From contig DMSQ01000075.1 of the NCBI GenBank assembly GCA_003457135.1, positions 77,495 through 141,494 of the forward strand: a stretch of 64,000 bases of DNA, read 5' to 3'. The notes under the pieces were generated by a model, which was not told the DNA's origin, ran no database searches, and was given only the letters and a program-made list of their open reading frames with translations. The stretch is from Prolixibacteraceae bacterium (lineage in GTDB: Bacteria; Bacteroidota; Bacteroidia; Bacteroidales; Prolixibacteraceae). Below are positions 25,132-33,118 of the stretch, piece by piece (within the stretch, counting starts at the first letter, position 1; the number at the start of each line of letters is the position of its first letter). The position numbers and the translations under genes are program-made.

Positions 25132-25881
25132 TTATTTGTTTTTTAAAATTTTTGAATAGTCTTCCGATAAACTCATAGTTTTGTTTACTACATCTGAGTC
25201 TAAGATTAAGATATAAGCAACATTTAATACCATTAATTCATTGTTAGTGTATTCTTCAATCAAAGGTTTATACTTGTCGAGGTACATAATCCTGGATAAA
25301 ATAGCACAAGTTGTCATCATTCCAGCAATGCCCCAGATTTGATGTGCGAACTCGTACTTTTTCTTTTGATTATCAAGCGCCAATTGAAACAGTTCTATTT
25401 TCTCACGGGCGGTCAGATCAATCAGGATTTCATATTGGGCAATTATGAGTTCATGCCTGATGATGTTATCTATGTACATTCCGTTTTCAAGATCGGTATA
25501 GGATTGCCAATCCCTATTAAAATCCAACTGTTTGTATAGATAAATTAAACTCTGAACCTTATCGCCCCTTCCCCACAACTCATCAAAACCGTTACACATG
25601 GCATAAACCTTGTCGAATCCACTTTGCAGGTCAGACATGGTCCACATCAACCTCATTTCCGGATAACTGATGCAAGATTTAATCAATGCAACGGTTGAAA
25701 GGCAATGCAAGGTTTGTTCGGGAATCTTGAACATTTCAGTCCGTTCCTCAGAAGATTTACCTTTTGCTGCTTCAATGGGATAAACGTAAACCTGATCGAT
25801 AACTTCTTCGCATTTTTTTTTTGTACAACCAATTGCAAAGAAGAAAAAACACAATAACAATGAAATTTTTCTATAACCCAT
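25132..25881 (-). CDS. lipoprotein, paralogue of the upstream gene
   Basis: I prefer the ATG at 25881 (249 residues); an upstream start at 25899 overlaps the previous gene further. The N-terminus has a lipobox Ala-Ile-Gly-Cys, so it is a lipoprotein. The body is helical and shares clear segments with the next gene: Leu-(V/I)-Lys-Ser-Cys, Tyr-Pro-Glu-x-Arg-Leu, and Asp-Leu-Gln-Ser-Gly followed by Asn-Gly-Phe. The family is not one I can name; similar proteins in this phylum often travel with secreted proteins of the type just downstream. It lies 1 nt before the broken secreted-protein gene on the same strand. Confidence 0.7.
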   Translation of the reverse strand: MGYRKISLLLCFFFFAIGCTKKKCEEVIDQVYVYPIEAAKGKSSEERTEMFKIPEQTLHCLSTVALIKSCISYPEMRLMWTMSDLQSGFDKVYAMCNGFDELWGRGDKVQSLIYLYKQLDFNRDWQSYTDLENGMYIDNIIRHELIIAQYEILIDLTAREKIELFQLALDNQKKKYEFAHQIWGIAGMMTTCAILSRIMYLDKYKPLIEEYTNNELMVLNVAYILILDSDVVNKTMSLSEDYSKILKNK

Positions 25882-26599
25882 CTGAAAGGATTTTGTCATT
25901 TTCCATTACGAGATCATCCAACAAACCAATATCGTCAAAAGTAAGGCTGTTGATGAACGCATTGATTTTTTGGTCACCATGTTTTATTTTTGCGTTTATC
26001 AGCTTTTTGCTTTGTTGTCTGGCTATTATCAAGGCAGTTGTTTGCAATCCAATTCCGCCATAGTATTTTTGCCGGTCTTTTTTCACTTTGTATTTCTGGC
26101 TGCACATGGTCATCAATTCCTTTGAATCGGCGGGATTCAATTTGTTAAGGATTTCGGTTTGGGCCATCAAAATTTCGATATATGTAATTTTACATATAAA
26201 GTTACCGATCTCCAGGTCAGTCGCATTTAAATCAAAACCATCAGGTTTATATCCGGCGTATACCTTCACAAGTTCTTTCCCCGCATCCGGTCTGCTTTCT
26301 AACTCCACAAAACCATTAAACGATGATCGAATAAAGTTATAGCCTGATTGTAAATCATTTCGGGTAAAAATTAACCGATATTCAGGATAATTTAAACATG
26401 ATTTTACCAACTCTTCAGTGCTCATCTTTTTTAGTAGGGGGGCAGGAATATTGAGGAGTTCAAGCCTTTTTGAAAAGTCTGAAACTGCTAACCATTCTTT
26501 ACTGCCCGGTTTTATGGGGTAATCCCATGTTACTTTCTCGTTTTGGGCAAAAGAGAAAAATGGCATAACAATTAAAAGAAATAAGATTATTTTTTTCAT
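25871..26599 (-). CDS. exported helical protein, paralogue of the downstream gene
   Basis: A 242-residue protein with a signal peptide (cleavage near Ser-Phe-Ala-Gln), otherwise helical and paralogous to the lipoprotein gene that it overlaps by 11 nt. Shared blocks are Leu-Val-Lys-Ser-Cys-Leu, Tyr-Pro-Glu-Tyr-Arg-Leu, and Asp-Leu-Gln-Ser-Gly. This copy has a signal peptidase I-type signal, the other a lipobox, so the duplicates are placed differently. It is the first gene of a three-gene minus-strand unit ending in the broken type IX-sorted gene. Function unknown. Confidence 0.7.
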   Translation of the reverse strand: MKKIILFLLIVMPFFSFAQNEKVTWDYPIKPGSKEWLAVSDFSKRLELLNIPAPLLKKMSTEELVKSCLNYPEYRLIFTRNDLQSGYNFIRSSFNGFVELESRPDAGKELVKVYAGYKPDGFDLNATDLEIGNFICKITYIEILMAQTEILNKLNPADSKELMTMCSQKYKVKKDRQKYYGGIGLQTTALIIARQQSKKLINAKIKHGDQKINAFINSLTFDDIGLLDDLVMENDKILSDGL

Positions 26600-26750
26600 G
26601 ATTGGATCTTTTTTTTTTTGTAATTTTGATTAAAGCCAATGAGCAATGCGTATCGTATCTTGATGAAATTTTTACTTTTGTGCAGCATCGTTCATAATTA
26701 CCACATAAAGGCTGGCCCTTTTGTAAAGAAGGAAAAGCATCCAACTTCTT

Positions 26751-26823
26751 GGCCGCACCGGCGGGCCGTAACCCAGCATAGTTTTCGACGACTATGGCAG
26801 GGGGGACATAACCCGGTGCGGCC
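26751..26823. repeat. nested GC-rich palindrome (REP-like)
   Basis: Outer arms GGCCGCACCGG (26751-26761) and CCGGTGCGGCC (26813-26823) are perfect reverse complements. Inside them CATAGT (26777-26782) pairs with ACTATG (26791-26796). The 73-nt element is far more G+C-rich than its surroundings and could fold as a two-level stem-loop. No copy elsewhere in the window. Confidence 0.75.
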
Positions 26824-27287
26824 TACTTCACGAATTTATTATGGCTCATTTTTGGCATCTTTGTGACCTGTTATGGTAATTAAAAACGTTATCGTTTTAC
26901 AAACTTGATCAATTTCAATTGGCAAGCAATACCGATAGTTGCCCAATTTGTCCCTGAACTGGCGTTCTTCCTGATTTTCAAAATAAGGCAACGAAAACGG
27001 ACGGTTTACTGAGCTAATATATGAAGTAAATTATGAACAAAAAAATATTTTTTATCTGTTTTTTTTTTTTTCAAAATGCATATAATTGATATTCAGTGAT
27101 ATGAAAATATTATATAAAATATATTATATAACATACCAATCTGGACCAAAACGGGGGTTACCATTGGTGGTTTTGAGGAATTAATTAACTGGAGCAAATG
27201 AGAAAATAGCGGATATAGATGTAAAATGTGGGTTCCCGAAGTCCATATCTCCGAAAACCTTATAGGATAAGTAATTGGGTATAAGCT

Positions 27288-27338
27288 AATAAAAAGAGCC
27301 GCTCCAAACCGGAACAGCTCATTTAGATGTCATTTTTT
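27288..27338 (-). terminator. terminator-like hairpin, family A copy 2
   Basis: Nearly identical to 23708-23758 (two differences in 51 nt). On the minus strand it follows the small secreted-protein gene and has the stem plus TTTTT tail expected of an intrinsic terminator. Confidence 0.75.
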
Positions 27339-27349
27339 TGAGTAAGAAT

Positions 27350-27691
27350 TTATTCAGCGACATATTCTTCGATTTCCTTTTCGAATTCAATATCTGAAAA
27401 TGCCCTGGCTGAATAAACAACCGCTTTTTCTGTCAGGATATTTTCCTCAGGAAGAATTTGCTCCGTTTCAAATATTTCGATTTCATACGCAACATCCCTG
27501 TTCGAAAATGCTTCGGCCGAGTAAACGATTGACGTTTCCGTCATCCATGATTCAATGGCCATTAATTCAGCCTTCTCGGTGTTAACTTCACTATTAACTG
27601 CCTTTTTTTTGTCTGCAATTGCATTGATGTTGGTTAAACCTATCGTTCCTAATGCGAAAATTGCAATGATTGTTGTGGTTTTCGTTTTCAT
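27350..27691 (-). CDS. small secreted protein with an internal repeat
   Basis: I use the ATG at 27691 (113 residues). It has a signal peptide (cleavage near Ile-Asn-Ala), then an acidic body. Two copies of a short unit are seen: Val-Tyr-Ser-Ala-Glu-Ala-Phe-Ser and Val-Tyr-Ser-Ala-Arg-Ala-Phe-Ser, each followed by an acidic segment ending Glu-Ile-Glu. No enzymatic or binding motif is recognisable and there is no sorting domain. It stands alone, with its own family A terminator. Function unknown. Confidence 0.6.
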   Translation of the reverse strand: MKTKTTTIIAIFALGTIGLTNINAIADKKKAVNSEVNTEKAELMAIESWMTETSIVYSAEAFSNRDVAYEIEIFETEQILPEENILTEKAVVYSARAFSDIEFEKEIEEYVAE

Positions 27692-27838
27692 AATTTTCAT
27701 CTTTTAATTGTTTATTTCTCCGGACTGTTTCGCCGGTTGTTTTCTGTTTCTGTTTGTTTTCACTATTAAGACTGGCGAAGAACCTAAAAGTTACTTCCGA
27801 AACAGTTAATTAAAAGATAAACTTGTCTTAAAAATATG

Positions 27839-28660
27839 TTAATGGATTTCTATTTTTTGGCTGAATGTTAAGAATGGCGCGGGAAACAGGCTTGTGTAGT
27901 CGTCAGGAAGCTCGTTGAAAAGACCATAAACACACGATCCGCTGCCCGACATGGATGCGTAAACCGCCCCCAAATCATAAAGCTTTTCCCTGATGGCCCC
28001 AAGCTCGGGATACTGTTGGAAAACAGATGGTTCAAATTGATTAACTACTTTATCTTTCCATTCCTGAACCGGAAGTCGCAGCAATTCGGGCAACGAAACT
28101 GATGATTTTTGCGGAACCACAAATTGAAACGCTTTTGCAGTGGAAACTTCAACCTGAGGCTTGACCAGCAATATGAACATATCGTTAAGACAAACATCTG
28201 TTTCCTGCATTATTTCGCCTCTTCCGGTAGCATAAACAGGTTTATTCAGGATAAAAAACGGACAATCACTTCCTAACCCGACTGCATAATTCAATAATGT
28301 TTCTTCTGACAAACCTAAATTAAAGGTCTTGTTGAGCATCCGAAGCATAAATGCTGCATCCGACGAACCTCCTCCAAGACCGGCCCCAAACGGAATTTGC
28401 TTGTGCAGGTGTATTTTTATTGCCGGCAGATCAAAATCTTTTTGCAGCAACCGGTATGCCCTGACAACTATATTTACTTCCGGGTCACCGGAAATTTGGA
28501 TTCCGGTCGCTGTGAATTGAAACTTTTCGGCTATCACAAATTCAAGCGCATCGCACCAACTAACCGGAAAGAAAACAGTTTCAAGGTTATGAAACCCATC
28601 CGGTCGTTTTTCGGTCACGTGTAACCCGAGGTTTATTTTGGCGTTTGGAAAAGTAATCAT
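27839..28660 (-). CDS. ispE: 4-diphosphocytidyl-2-C-methyl-D-erythritol kinase
   Basis: A 273-residue GHMP-family kinase that phosphorylates CDP-methylerythritol in the non-mevalonate isoprenoid pathway. Visible motifs are the N-terminal Asn-Ala-Lys-Ile-Asn-Leu-Gly-Leu, with a catalytic-site Lys8, and the ATP loop Pro-Phe-Gly-Ala-Gly-Leu-Gly-Gly-Gly-Ser-Ser-Asp at 90-101. A late Gly-Ser-Gly-Ser-Cys-Val-Tyr-Gly motif is also present. Length is normal for the family. A TAnnTTTG -7 box (28665-28672, minus) is so close to the start that the mRNA would be almost leaderless. It is divergent from the YitT-like gene. Confidence 0.95.
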   Translation of the reverse strand: MITFPNAKINLGLHVTEKRPDGFHNLETVFFPVSWCDALEFVIAEKFQFTATGIQISGDPEVNIVVRAYRLLQKDFDLPAIKIHLHKQIPFGAGLGGGSSDAAFMLRMLNKTFNLGLSEETLLNYAVGLGSDCPFFILNKPVYATGRGEIMQETDVCLNDMFILLVKPQVEVSTAKAFQFVVPQKSSVSLPELLRLPVQEWKDKVVNQFEPSVFQQYPELGAIREKLYDLGAVYASMSGSGSCVYGLFNELPDDYTSLFPAPFLTFSQKIEIH

Positions 28661-28766
28661 TCAACAAAAATAAGAAAATCGTTGATGGAATTCCAAAGTA
28701 GTCTTTTCATTAAGTATGCCGTCAAATGATTTTTCACATATAATTTGGATTGAAAAGGGCGTTTTT

Positions 28767-28795
28767 TTGCGGCTCAATATAAAATTCCTATTTTG
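28767..28795 (+). promoter_or_regulatory. possible Bacteroidota-type promoter
   Basis: TTG at 28767-28769 and TATTTTG at 28789-28795, with 19 nt between, approximate the TTG / TAnnTTTG pattern but lack one T. If used, the YitT-like gene would start at the ATG at 28818. Confidence 0.35.
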
Positions 28796-28796
28796 T

Positions 28797-29687
28797 ATGG
28801 CATTAAATCTGCAAAAAATGGTCAAAGCAAAAAAGCCCAATATCCGTTTGGTTATTAAGGACTATGTGATTATGCTTTTGGGATTAATCCTTTTTGCATT
28901 TTCCTGGACACTCTTTTTGGTTCCGGCACAGATTACAGGTGGTGGAATCAGTGGTTTGGCAGCGGTAATTTTTTACAGTACCAAAATCCCGATCGGGTTA
29001 ACCTTCTTTGCCATTAACGTTGTTTTGGTAGCCATTGCCATGAAAGTTCTGGGGGCAAGCTTCGGCATAAAAACCATTTTCAGTATGAGTGTGCTATCTG
29101 TTTTATTCTCAATTCCTCAAGACTTGTTTCCCGGGGCAATTATCAATGACAATTTTCTTTCGGCAGTATTGGGGGGTATGTTGGGTGGCGTTGGAATCGG
29201 CCTGGTTTTTTCGAGGGGTGGAAGCACGGGCGGAACCGATATTATTGCCATGATCATTAACAAGTACCGCAATATTAGTCCCGGTCGCATCATTATGTAT
29301 TGCGATGTCATCATTATTGGTTCATCATATTTTCTGGTGCATTCGCTCGATAAAATGGTTTACGGATTTGTGTCCATGGCTGTAGTTTCCTACTCGCTCG
29401 ATGCCTTTCTGAGTGGTTCGAATGCCTCGGCCCAAATATTTATTTTCTCTCCCAAATACGAAGAAATTGCCGATTATATCAAAAACGAGACCATGCGCGG
29501 CGTAACAGTTCTTAACGGAACGGGCTGGTTTACACAGCAAGACGTTAAGGTTTTAATGACCATTGTGCGCAAAAAGGAAACCAGCATGCTTTTCAGAAAA
29601 GTAAAAGAAATTGACCCGGAGGCCTTTATCTCGATGGCCAGTGTAATGGGCGTATATGGACAGGGATTCGATAAAATAAAAGGATGA
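28797..29687 (+). CDS. YitT-family membrane protein
   Basis: A protein of 296 residues from the ATG at 28797; an alternative ATG at 28818 (289 residues) would leave a short leader after the possible promoter at 28767-28795. It has about six membrane segments, with the family's Pro-Ala-Gln-Ile-Thr-Gly-Gly-Gly-Ile-Ser-Gly near residue 45 and Arg-Gly-Gly-Ser-Thr-Gly-Gly-Thr-Asp in the middle. The soluble C-terminal DUF2179-type domain has Gly-Val-Thr-Val-Leu-Asn-Gly. YitT proteins are widespread and mostly uncharacterised. It is 31 nt from the M23 peptidase gene. Confidence 0.88.
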   Translation: MALNLQKMVKAKKPNIRLVIKDYVIMLLGLILFAFSWTLFLVPAQITGGGISGLAAVIFYSTKIPIGLTFFAINVVLVAIAMKVLGASFGIKTIFSMSVLSVLFSIPQDLFPGAIINDNFLSAVLGGMLGGVGIGLVFSRGGSTGGTDIIAMIINKYRNISPGRIIMYCDVIIIGSSYFLVHSLDKMVYGFVSMAVVSYSLDAFLSGSNASAQIFIFSPKYEEIADYIKNETMRGVTVLNGTGWFTQQDVKVLMTIVRKKETSMLFRKVKEIDPEAFISMASVMGVYGQGFDKIKG

Positions 29688-29718
29688 CCGTAACGTTTTT
29701 AAATGAAATCAGAAAACC

Positions 29719-30999
29719 ATGAAGATTTATATTCCACAGAAATATCAGCGATTAAAAAGGATACTTATTTGGATCGTTTCATTCATCCTGCTGTTACAAG
29801 TTGCTTATTTCGTTTACGATCAATATGAAACGAAGCGCATTATGAAGGAATTAACCCAGGAAAAAGAGGTTGTACGACCTGAACCTGTCATGCTTTTCAA
29901 TCTTCCCATCGATTCATTCACAGTAGTTCCAGGTCAGGTCCGATCGGGTCAAAACCTTTCAGATATCCTGATGAAACAAGGAATTCCGATGACTGAAATA
30001 GATGCGATTTCAAAGAAATCAGTCCTGACTTTTGATGTCAGAAAAATGAAAATTAACAATCCCTTCTATTTTTTCATGAGTAAAACCCAGCCTTCGAAGG
30101 TGGAATACTTTATTTATGAAATCAATCCGGTGGACTATGTGGTTTACGATTTGAGCGACAGCCTCCGGATTTACAGGGAGAAAAAACCAATCGTTACCCA
30201 GATTAAAACGGCAAGCGGGGTAATTACTTCTTCACTTTGGAATACGATGAAAGCACAGGCATTGAACCCGGTTTTGGCCATGGATCTGTCTGAAATTTAT
30301 GCATGGAGCATCGACTTCTTTGGAATTCAGAAAGGTGATAAATTCAGGGTTATTTATGAAGAAAATTTCGTGTCAGGAAAATCAATTGGTATCGGACGAA
30401 TTTTTGCTGCCCAATTTGTTCATGCAAAAGAAGATTTTTATGCTTTCCGTTTCACTCAGAACAATGAGGAAAGCTATTTCGACGATAAAGGTAAGAGTCT
30501 GAAAAAAGCATTTTTAAAAGCGCCTCTGACATTCAACCGGATCAGTTCCAAGTTTTCAAATTCAAGGTTTCATCCGGTGCTTAAAATTTACCGGCCACAC
30601 CATGGCATTGACTATGCTGCACCCACAGGTACGCCTGTAGTTTCAATCGGAGAAGGGACAGTTATCACTAAAGCATATCAGGCTGGAGGTGGCGGTAATT
30701 ATTTAAAAATCAAACACAATTCGGTATATACAACTAGTTACATGCATTTGAGTAAATTTGGTGCAGGTATTGCCGCAGGAAGCAGGGTTAAACAAGGACA
30801 GGTAATAGGGTATGTTGGCACTACCGGACTTTCATCAGGGCCACATCTTGATTTCCGGGTATTCATGAATGGATCACCGGTTAATCCACTCACCATTAAA
30901 TCGCCTCCAACAGAACCAGTTTTTGAAAAGAATATGAAAGATTATACCGTTCACCGCGATTCGATGATGACCAAATTGGCAGCGATTAAGAACTTTTAA
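29719..30999 (+). CDS. M23-family peptidoglycan metallopeptidase
   Basis: A 426-residue protein with an N-terminal membrane anchor (about 13-32), an OapA/LysM-like segment with Arg-Ser-Gly-Gln-Asn-Leu (about 75-85), and a C-terminal M23 domain. Zinc motifs: His295-Gly-Ile-Asp298, the Ser-Tyr-Met-His-Leu strand, and Gly-Pro-His376-Leu-Asp378. The last motif is HxD where the classical form is HxH; this variant is common in Bacteroidota as I recall, so loss of activity should not be assumed. Members cut peptide cross-links of peptidoglycan during growth or division. Periplasmic by topology. Confidence 0.88.
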   Translation: MKIYIPQKYQRLKRILIWIVSFILLLQVAYFVYDQYETKRIMKELTQEKEVVRPEPVMLFNLPIDSFTVVPGQVRSGQNLSDILMKQGIPMTEIDAISKKSVLTFDVRKMKINNPFYFFMSKTQPSKVEYFIYEINPVDYVVYDLSDSLRIYREKKPIVTQIKTASGVITSSLWNTMKAQALNPVLAMDLSEIYAWSIDFFGIQKGDKFRVIYEENFVSGKSIGIGRIFAAQFVHAKEDFYAFRFTQNNEESYFDDKGKSLKKAFLKAPLTFNRISSKFSNSRFHPVLKIYRPHHGIDYAAPTGTPVVSIGEGTVITKAYQAGGGGNYLKIKHNSVYTTSYMHLSKFGAGIAAGSRVKQGQVIGYVGTTGLSSGPHLDFRVFMNGSPVNPLTIKSPPTEPVFEKNMKDYTVHRDSMMTKLAAIKNF

Positions 31000-31014
31000 A
31001 ACAGGATTTAGTCG

Positions 31015-31073
31015 GAAGACCGAAGTCCGGAGACGGGAGAAAAGTGAACTTCCATCTTCTGACTTCGGTCTTC
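31015..31073. repeat. 13-bp inverted repeat between convergent genes
   Basis: GAAGACCGAAGTC (31015-31027) and GACTTCGGTCTTC (31061-31073) are perfect reverse complements with 33 nt between. It lies at the shared 3' side of the M23 peptidase gene and the SpoU methylase gene and could serve as a two-way transcription end, though no clean T-tract follows. Confidence 0.65.
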
Positions 31074-31076
31074 TGT

Positions 31077-31607
31077 CTATTTTCGAAGTTTATAAACCAA
31101 ATCCCATAAAACAATTCCGGCGCTCACCGAAATATTGAACGAATGTTTGGTTCCGTATTGCGGAATTTCAATGGCCCCGTCGCACATATTGATCACCGAT
31201 TGCTGAACACCTTTCACTTCATTTCCAAAAATTAAGGCAAGCTTTTGATCTTTTTCGGGAGTAAAATCAGGCAGCATGATGCTGTTTTCAACCTGCTCGA
31301 CGGAAAAAACCCTATAACCACTCTGTTTCAGCTTTAAAATAGCGGCTTCTGTTTCAGCAAAATACTCCCAGGGGACTGATTTCTCGGCATCGAGCGCTGT
31401 TTTGTGAATTTCTTTATTTGGAGGGGTAGCTGTAATTCCACACAGAACCACCTTTTCGATCAGCAGAGCATCCGAAGTCCGAAATACAGAACCTATGTTG
31501 TTGCAGCTCCGCAGGTTATCCAAAACCACAGTTATCGGTGTTTTTTCAACCTCCTTATATTCATCAACCGACAGGCGGTCGAGTTCGCTATTCTTTAATT
31601 TACGCAT
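31077..31607 (-). CDS. TrmH/SpoU-family RNA methyltransferase
   Basis: A 176-residue SPOUT methyltransferase without an N-terminal extension. The three motifs are visible: Leu-Arg-Ser-Cys-Asn-Asn-Ile-Gly-Ser at about 32-40, Leu-Ile-Phe-Gly-Asn-Glu-Val-Lys-Gly-Val at about 127, and Ile-Pro-Gln-Tyr-Gly-Thr-Lys-His-Ser-Phe-Asn-Ile-Ser-Val-Ser near the C-terminus. Family members methylate ribose 2'-O in tRNA or rRNA. The exact target cannot be told from sequence alone. It is upstream of no obvious partner; a long hairpin separates it from arcA. Confidence 0.88.
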   Translation of the reverse strand: MRKLKNSELDRLSVDEYKEVEKTPITVVLDNLRSCNNIGSVFRTSDALLIEKVVLCGITATPPNKEIHKTALDAEKSVPWEYFAETEAAILKLKQSGYRVFSVEQVENSIMLPDFTPEKDQKLALIFGNEVKGVQQSVINMCDGAIEIPQYGTKHSFNISVSAGIVLWDLVYKLRK

Positions 31608-31646
31608 ATTATAAATTTACGATTAGACAATTTACGATTTACAAAT

Positions 31647-31691
31647 AACTCTGGCAAAGTTTTATACGACGTAGAAAACTTTGCCAGAGTT
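31647..31691 (-). terminator. long perfect hairpin downstream of arcA
   Basis: AACTCTGGCAAAGTTTT (31647-31663) and its exact reverse complement (31675-31691) form a 17-bp stem with an 11-nt loop. It is flanked on the left by two TTTACGATT copies and on the right by two AATCGTAAA copies, so the symmetry extends further in imperfect form. It follows the arcA stop on the minus strand and precedes the methylase start, a terminator position. Confidence 0.65.
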
Positions 31692-31731
31692 CAACAAAAT
31701 AGTCAATCGTAAATAACTAAATCGTAAATAA

Positions 31732-33000
31732 TTAGACTTTTTTTCTCCGGATTGGCATTGACATACACCTTGCGCCACCGCCGCCACGGGCAAGTTCTGA
31801 TCCGGGGATAGTAATAACACATTTTCCGTCCGGAATTTCACATCGCCCACTCAGAAGATCCCGGGCAGTAATAATCTGAAATCCTTTTTGACTGAGTTGT
31901 TCGATGGTGTGAATATTGCGTTCGTAACCTATGACCTTACCCGGTGCAAATGCCAGAAAATTAGCCCCGCTGTGCCATTGTTCGCGCTCCTGTGTCCAAC
32001 TGTCAATTCCTCCTCCGCATTGAATCGGATCCATATCAATGCCAAGTTTTTTGAGCGCTTTGGGCAGGTTTTTCTGTTCGCGAATATCTATTACTTTTCC
32101 ATTTTCAACCCGGATATGAATCGTGTGAAAGCGGTTGGTACCCATAATCAGCGGCTCATAAACCATGCAGGCATCCATATCCATAAATGTAAAAACCATA
32201 TCCAGATGGATGAACGATTCGGGTGCATCGGGTAATTCCTGGATCAGGATGTGTTGCATCCCGCTTTTTTTAGCCTTAATGTTTTCAAGAATAAAGTCAA
32301 TGCCATGCGTGCTGGTACGAATTCCGGTCCCGACAACCAGAACATCCTCACGGCCAACCTGAAAATCGCCTCCTTCGATGGAAATACCGGGGAAATTCAG
32401 AATATTTTCCGGGGTATTGGGATTGATCGTGGTTGTTTCGAGTAATGGATGATTGTTGAATATAGCATTCATAATTACGGCCTCGCGGTCGCGAACTTTA
32501 CTCGCCATTTTTCCAATCAGCACTTCATTTCCAAACGTCATGGAAGCATCGCGGGTAAACAGAAAGTTATGCAGTGGCCGAAGACTGAAGCGTTCCTGGC
32601 TTAAAAATCGGGTGAGGTTGTTCCTTTCGAGAAAAACACCCTGAATAAGCTGCCGTGAAAGATCTGCGGCATGTTGTTCCATCAGCGCCGGGAAAATATC
32701 CATTGCCCCTTCGCTAAAACAGATTTCTTTCAGTAAAGATGATTTTACCTCGTCATTCTGAAGTATATCCGAAAGCAAATCTTTGACTTCAAAAGTTTGG
32801 GAAACCTTATTTAGCACACCCTTAAAAGTTGAATACTCACCAGCGGCAACCGATAAGTTCAGAATGTCGCTGTATAGCGCCCGTTCTGCATTTTCAGGAG
32901 TCATTTCTTCCACTTCCTGCCCAGGCGTATGAATAATGACCCCCTCTAACTGGCCAAATTCCGAACAAACATCAATTTTAATTTTTTGATTGGTCAGCAT
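31732..33000 (-). CDS. arcA: arginine deiminase
   Basis: A 422-residue enzyme that converts arginine to citrulline and ammonia. Family motifs: Phe-Thr-Arg-Asp near residue 150, Gly-Gly-Asp-Phe-Gln-Val-Gly (about 212-218), a central Thr-His-Gly-Ile-Asp, the His of Trp-His-Ser-Gly-Ala-Asn-Phe, and the catalytic Cys412 in Gly-Gly-Gly-Gly-Ala-Arg-Cys-Met-Ser. Length is typical. No carbamate kinase or ornithine transcarbamylase gene is adjacent, so the deiminase stands alone here. It is divergent from the DUF4294 gene; a -7 box TATCTTTG is seen on the minus strand upstream. Confidence 0.95.
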   Translation of the reverse strand: MLTNQKIKIDVCSEFGQLEGVIIHTPGQEVEEMTPENAERALYSDILNLSVAAGEYSTFKGVLNKVSQTFEVKDLLSDILQNDEVKSSLLKEICFSEGAMDIFPALMEQHAADLSRQLIQGVFLERNNLTRFLSQERFSLRPLHNFLFTRDASMTFGNEVLIGKMASKVRDREAVIMNAIFNNHPLLETTTINPNTPENILNFPGISIEGGDFQVGREDVLVVGTGIRTSTHGIDFILENIKAKKSGMQHILIQELPDAPESFIHLDMVFTFMDMDACMVYEPLIMGTNRFHTIHIRVENGKVIDIREQKNLPKALKKLGIDMDPIQCGGGIDSWTQEREQWHSGANFLAFAPGKVIGYERNIHTIEQLSQKGFQIITARDLLSGRCEIPDGKCVITIPGSELARGGGGARCMSMPIRRKKV

Positions 33001-33020
33001 ATTTTTTCTTTTTTGCCCTG

Positions 33021-33028
33021 CAAAGATA
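33021..33028 (-). promoter_or_regulatory. arcA -7 box
   Basis: On the minus strand TATCTTTG matches TAnnTTTG exactly, about 20 nt upstream of the arcA ATG. No clear -33 TTG is seen at the expected spacing. Confidence 0.5.
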
Positions 33029-33118
33029 CAAACATTGAACGTCAGGGAATCGTAAACTGTTTTTTAATCGTATCAGTTTTATAACATATCCGTATCTTTA
33101 CCGAAGATTGCAGAGCTT

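Larger units (their letters stand above)
26600..27349. other. 750-nt spacer without a credible gene
   Basis: The left part holds a GC-rich nested palindrome (26751-26823). The right part is strongly A+T-rich, with long T and A runs around 27040-27140, and ends in the second family A terminator. A 75-codon plus-strand ORF at 26639-26866 runs through the palindrome and has no family features, so I do not call it. Confidence 0.6.

Noticed and set aside
26751..26823. A 73-nt element that might be a tRNA by length and stem
   Set aside because: There is no T-arm GGTTCGA sequence and no cloverleaf; the 11-bp outer stem is too long for an acceptor arm.
26639..26866. A 75-codon plus-strand ORF in the long spacer
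   Set aside because: It runs through the GC-rich palindrome, has no family features or start signal, and its composition changes along its length.
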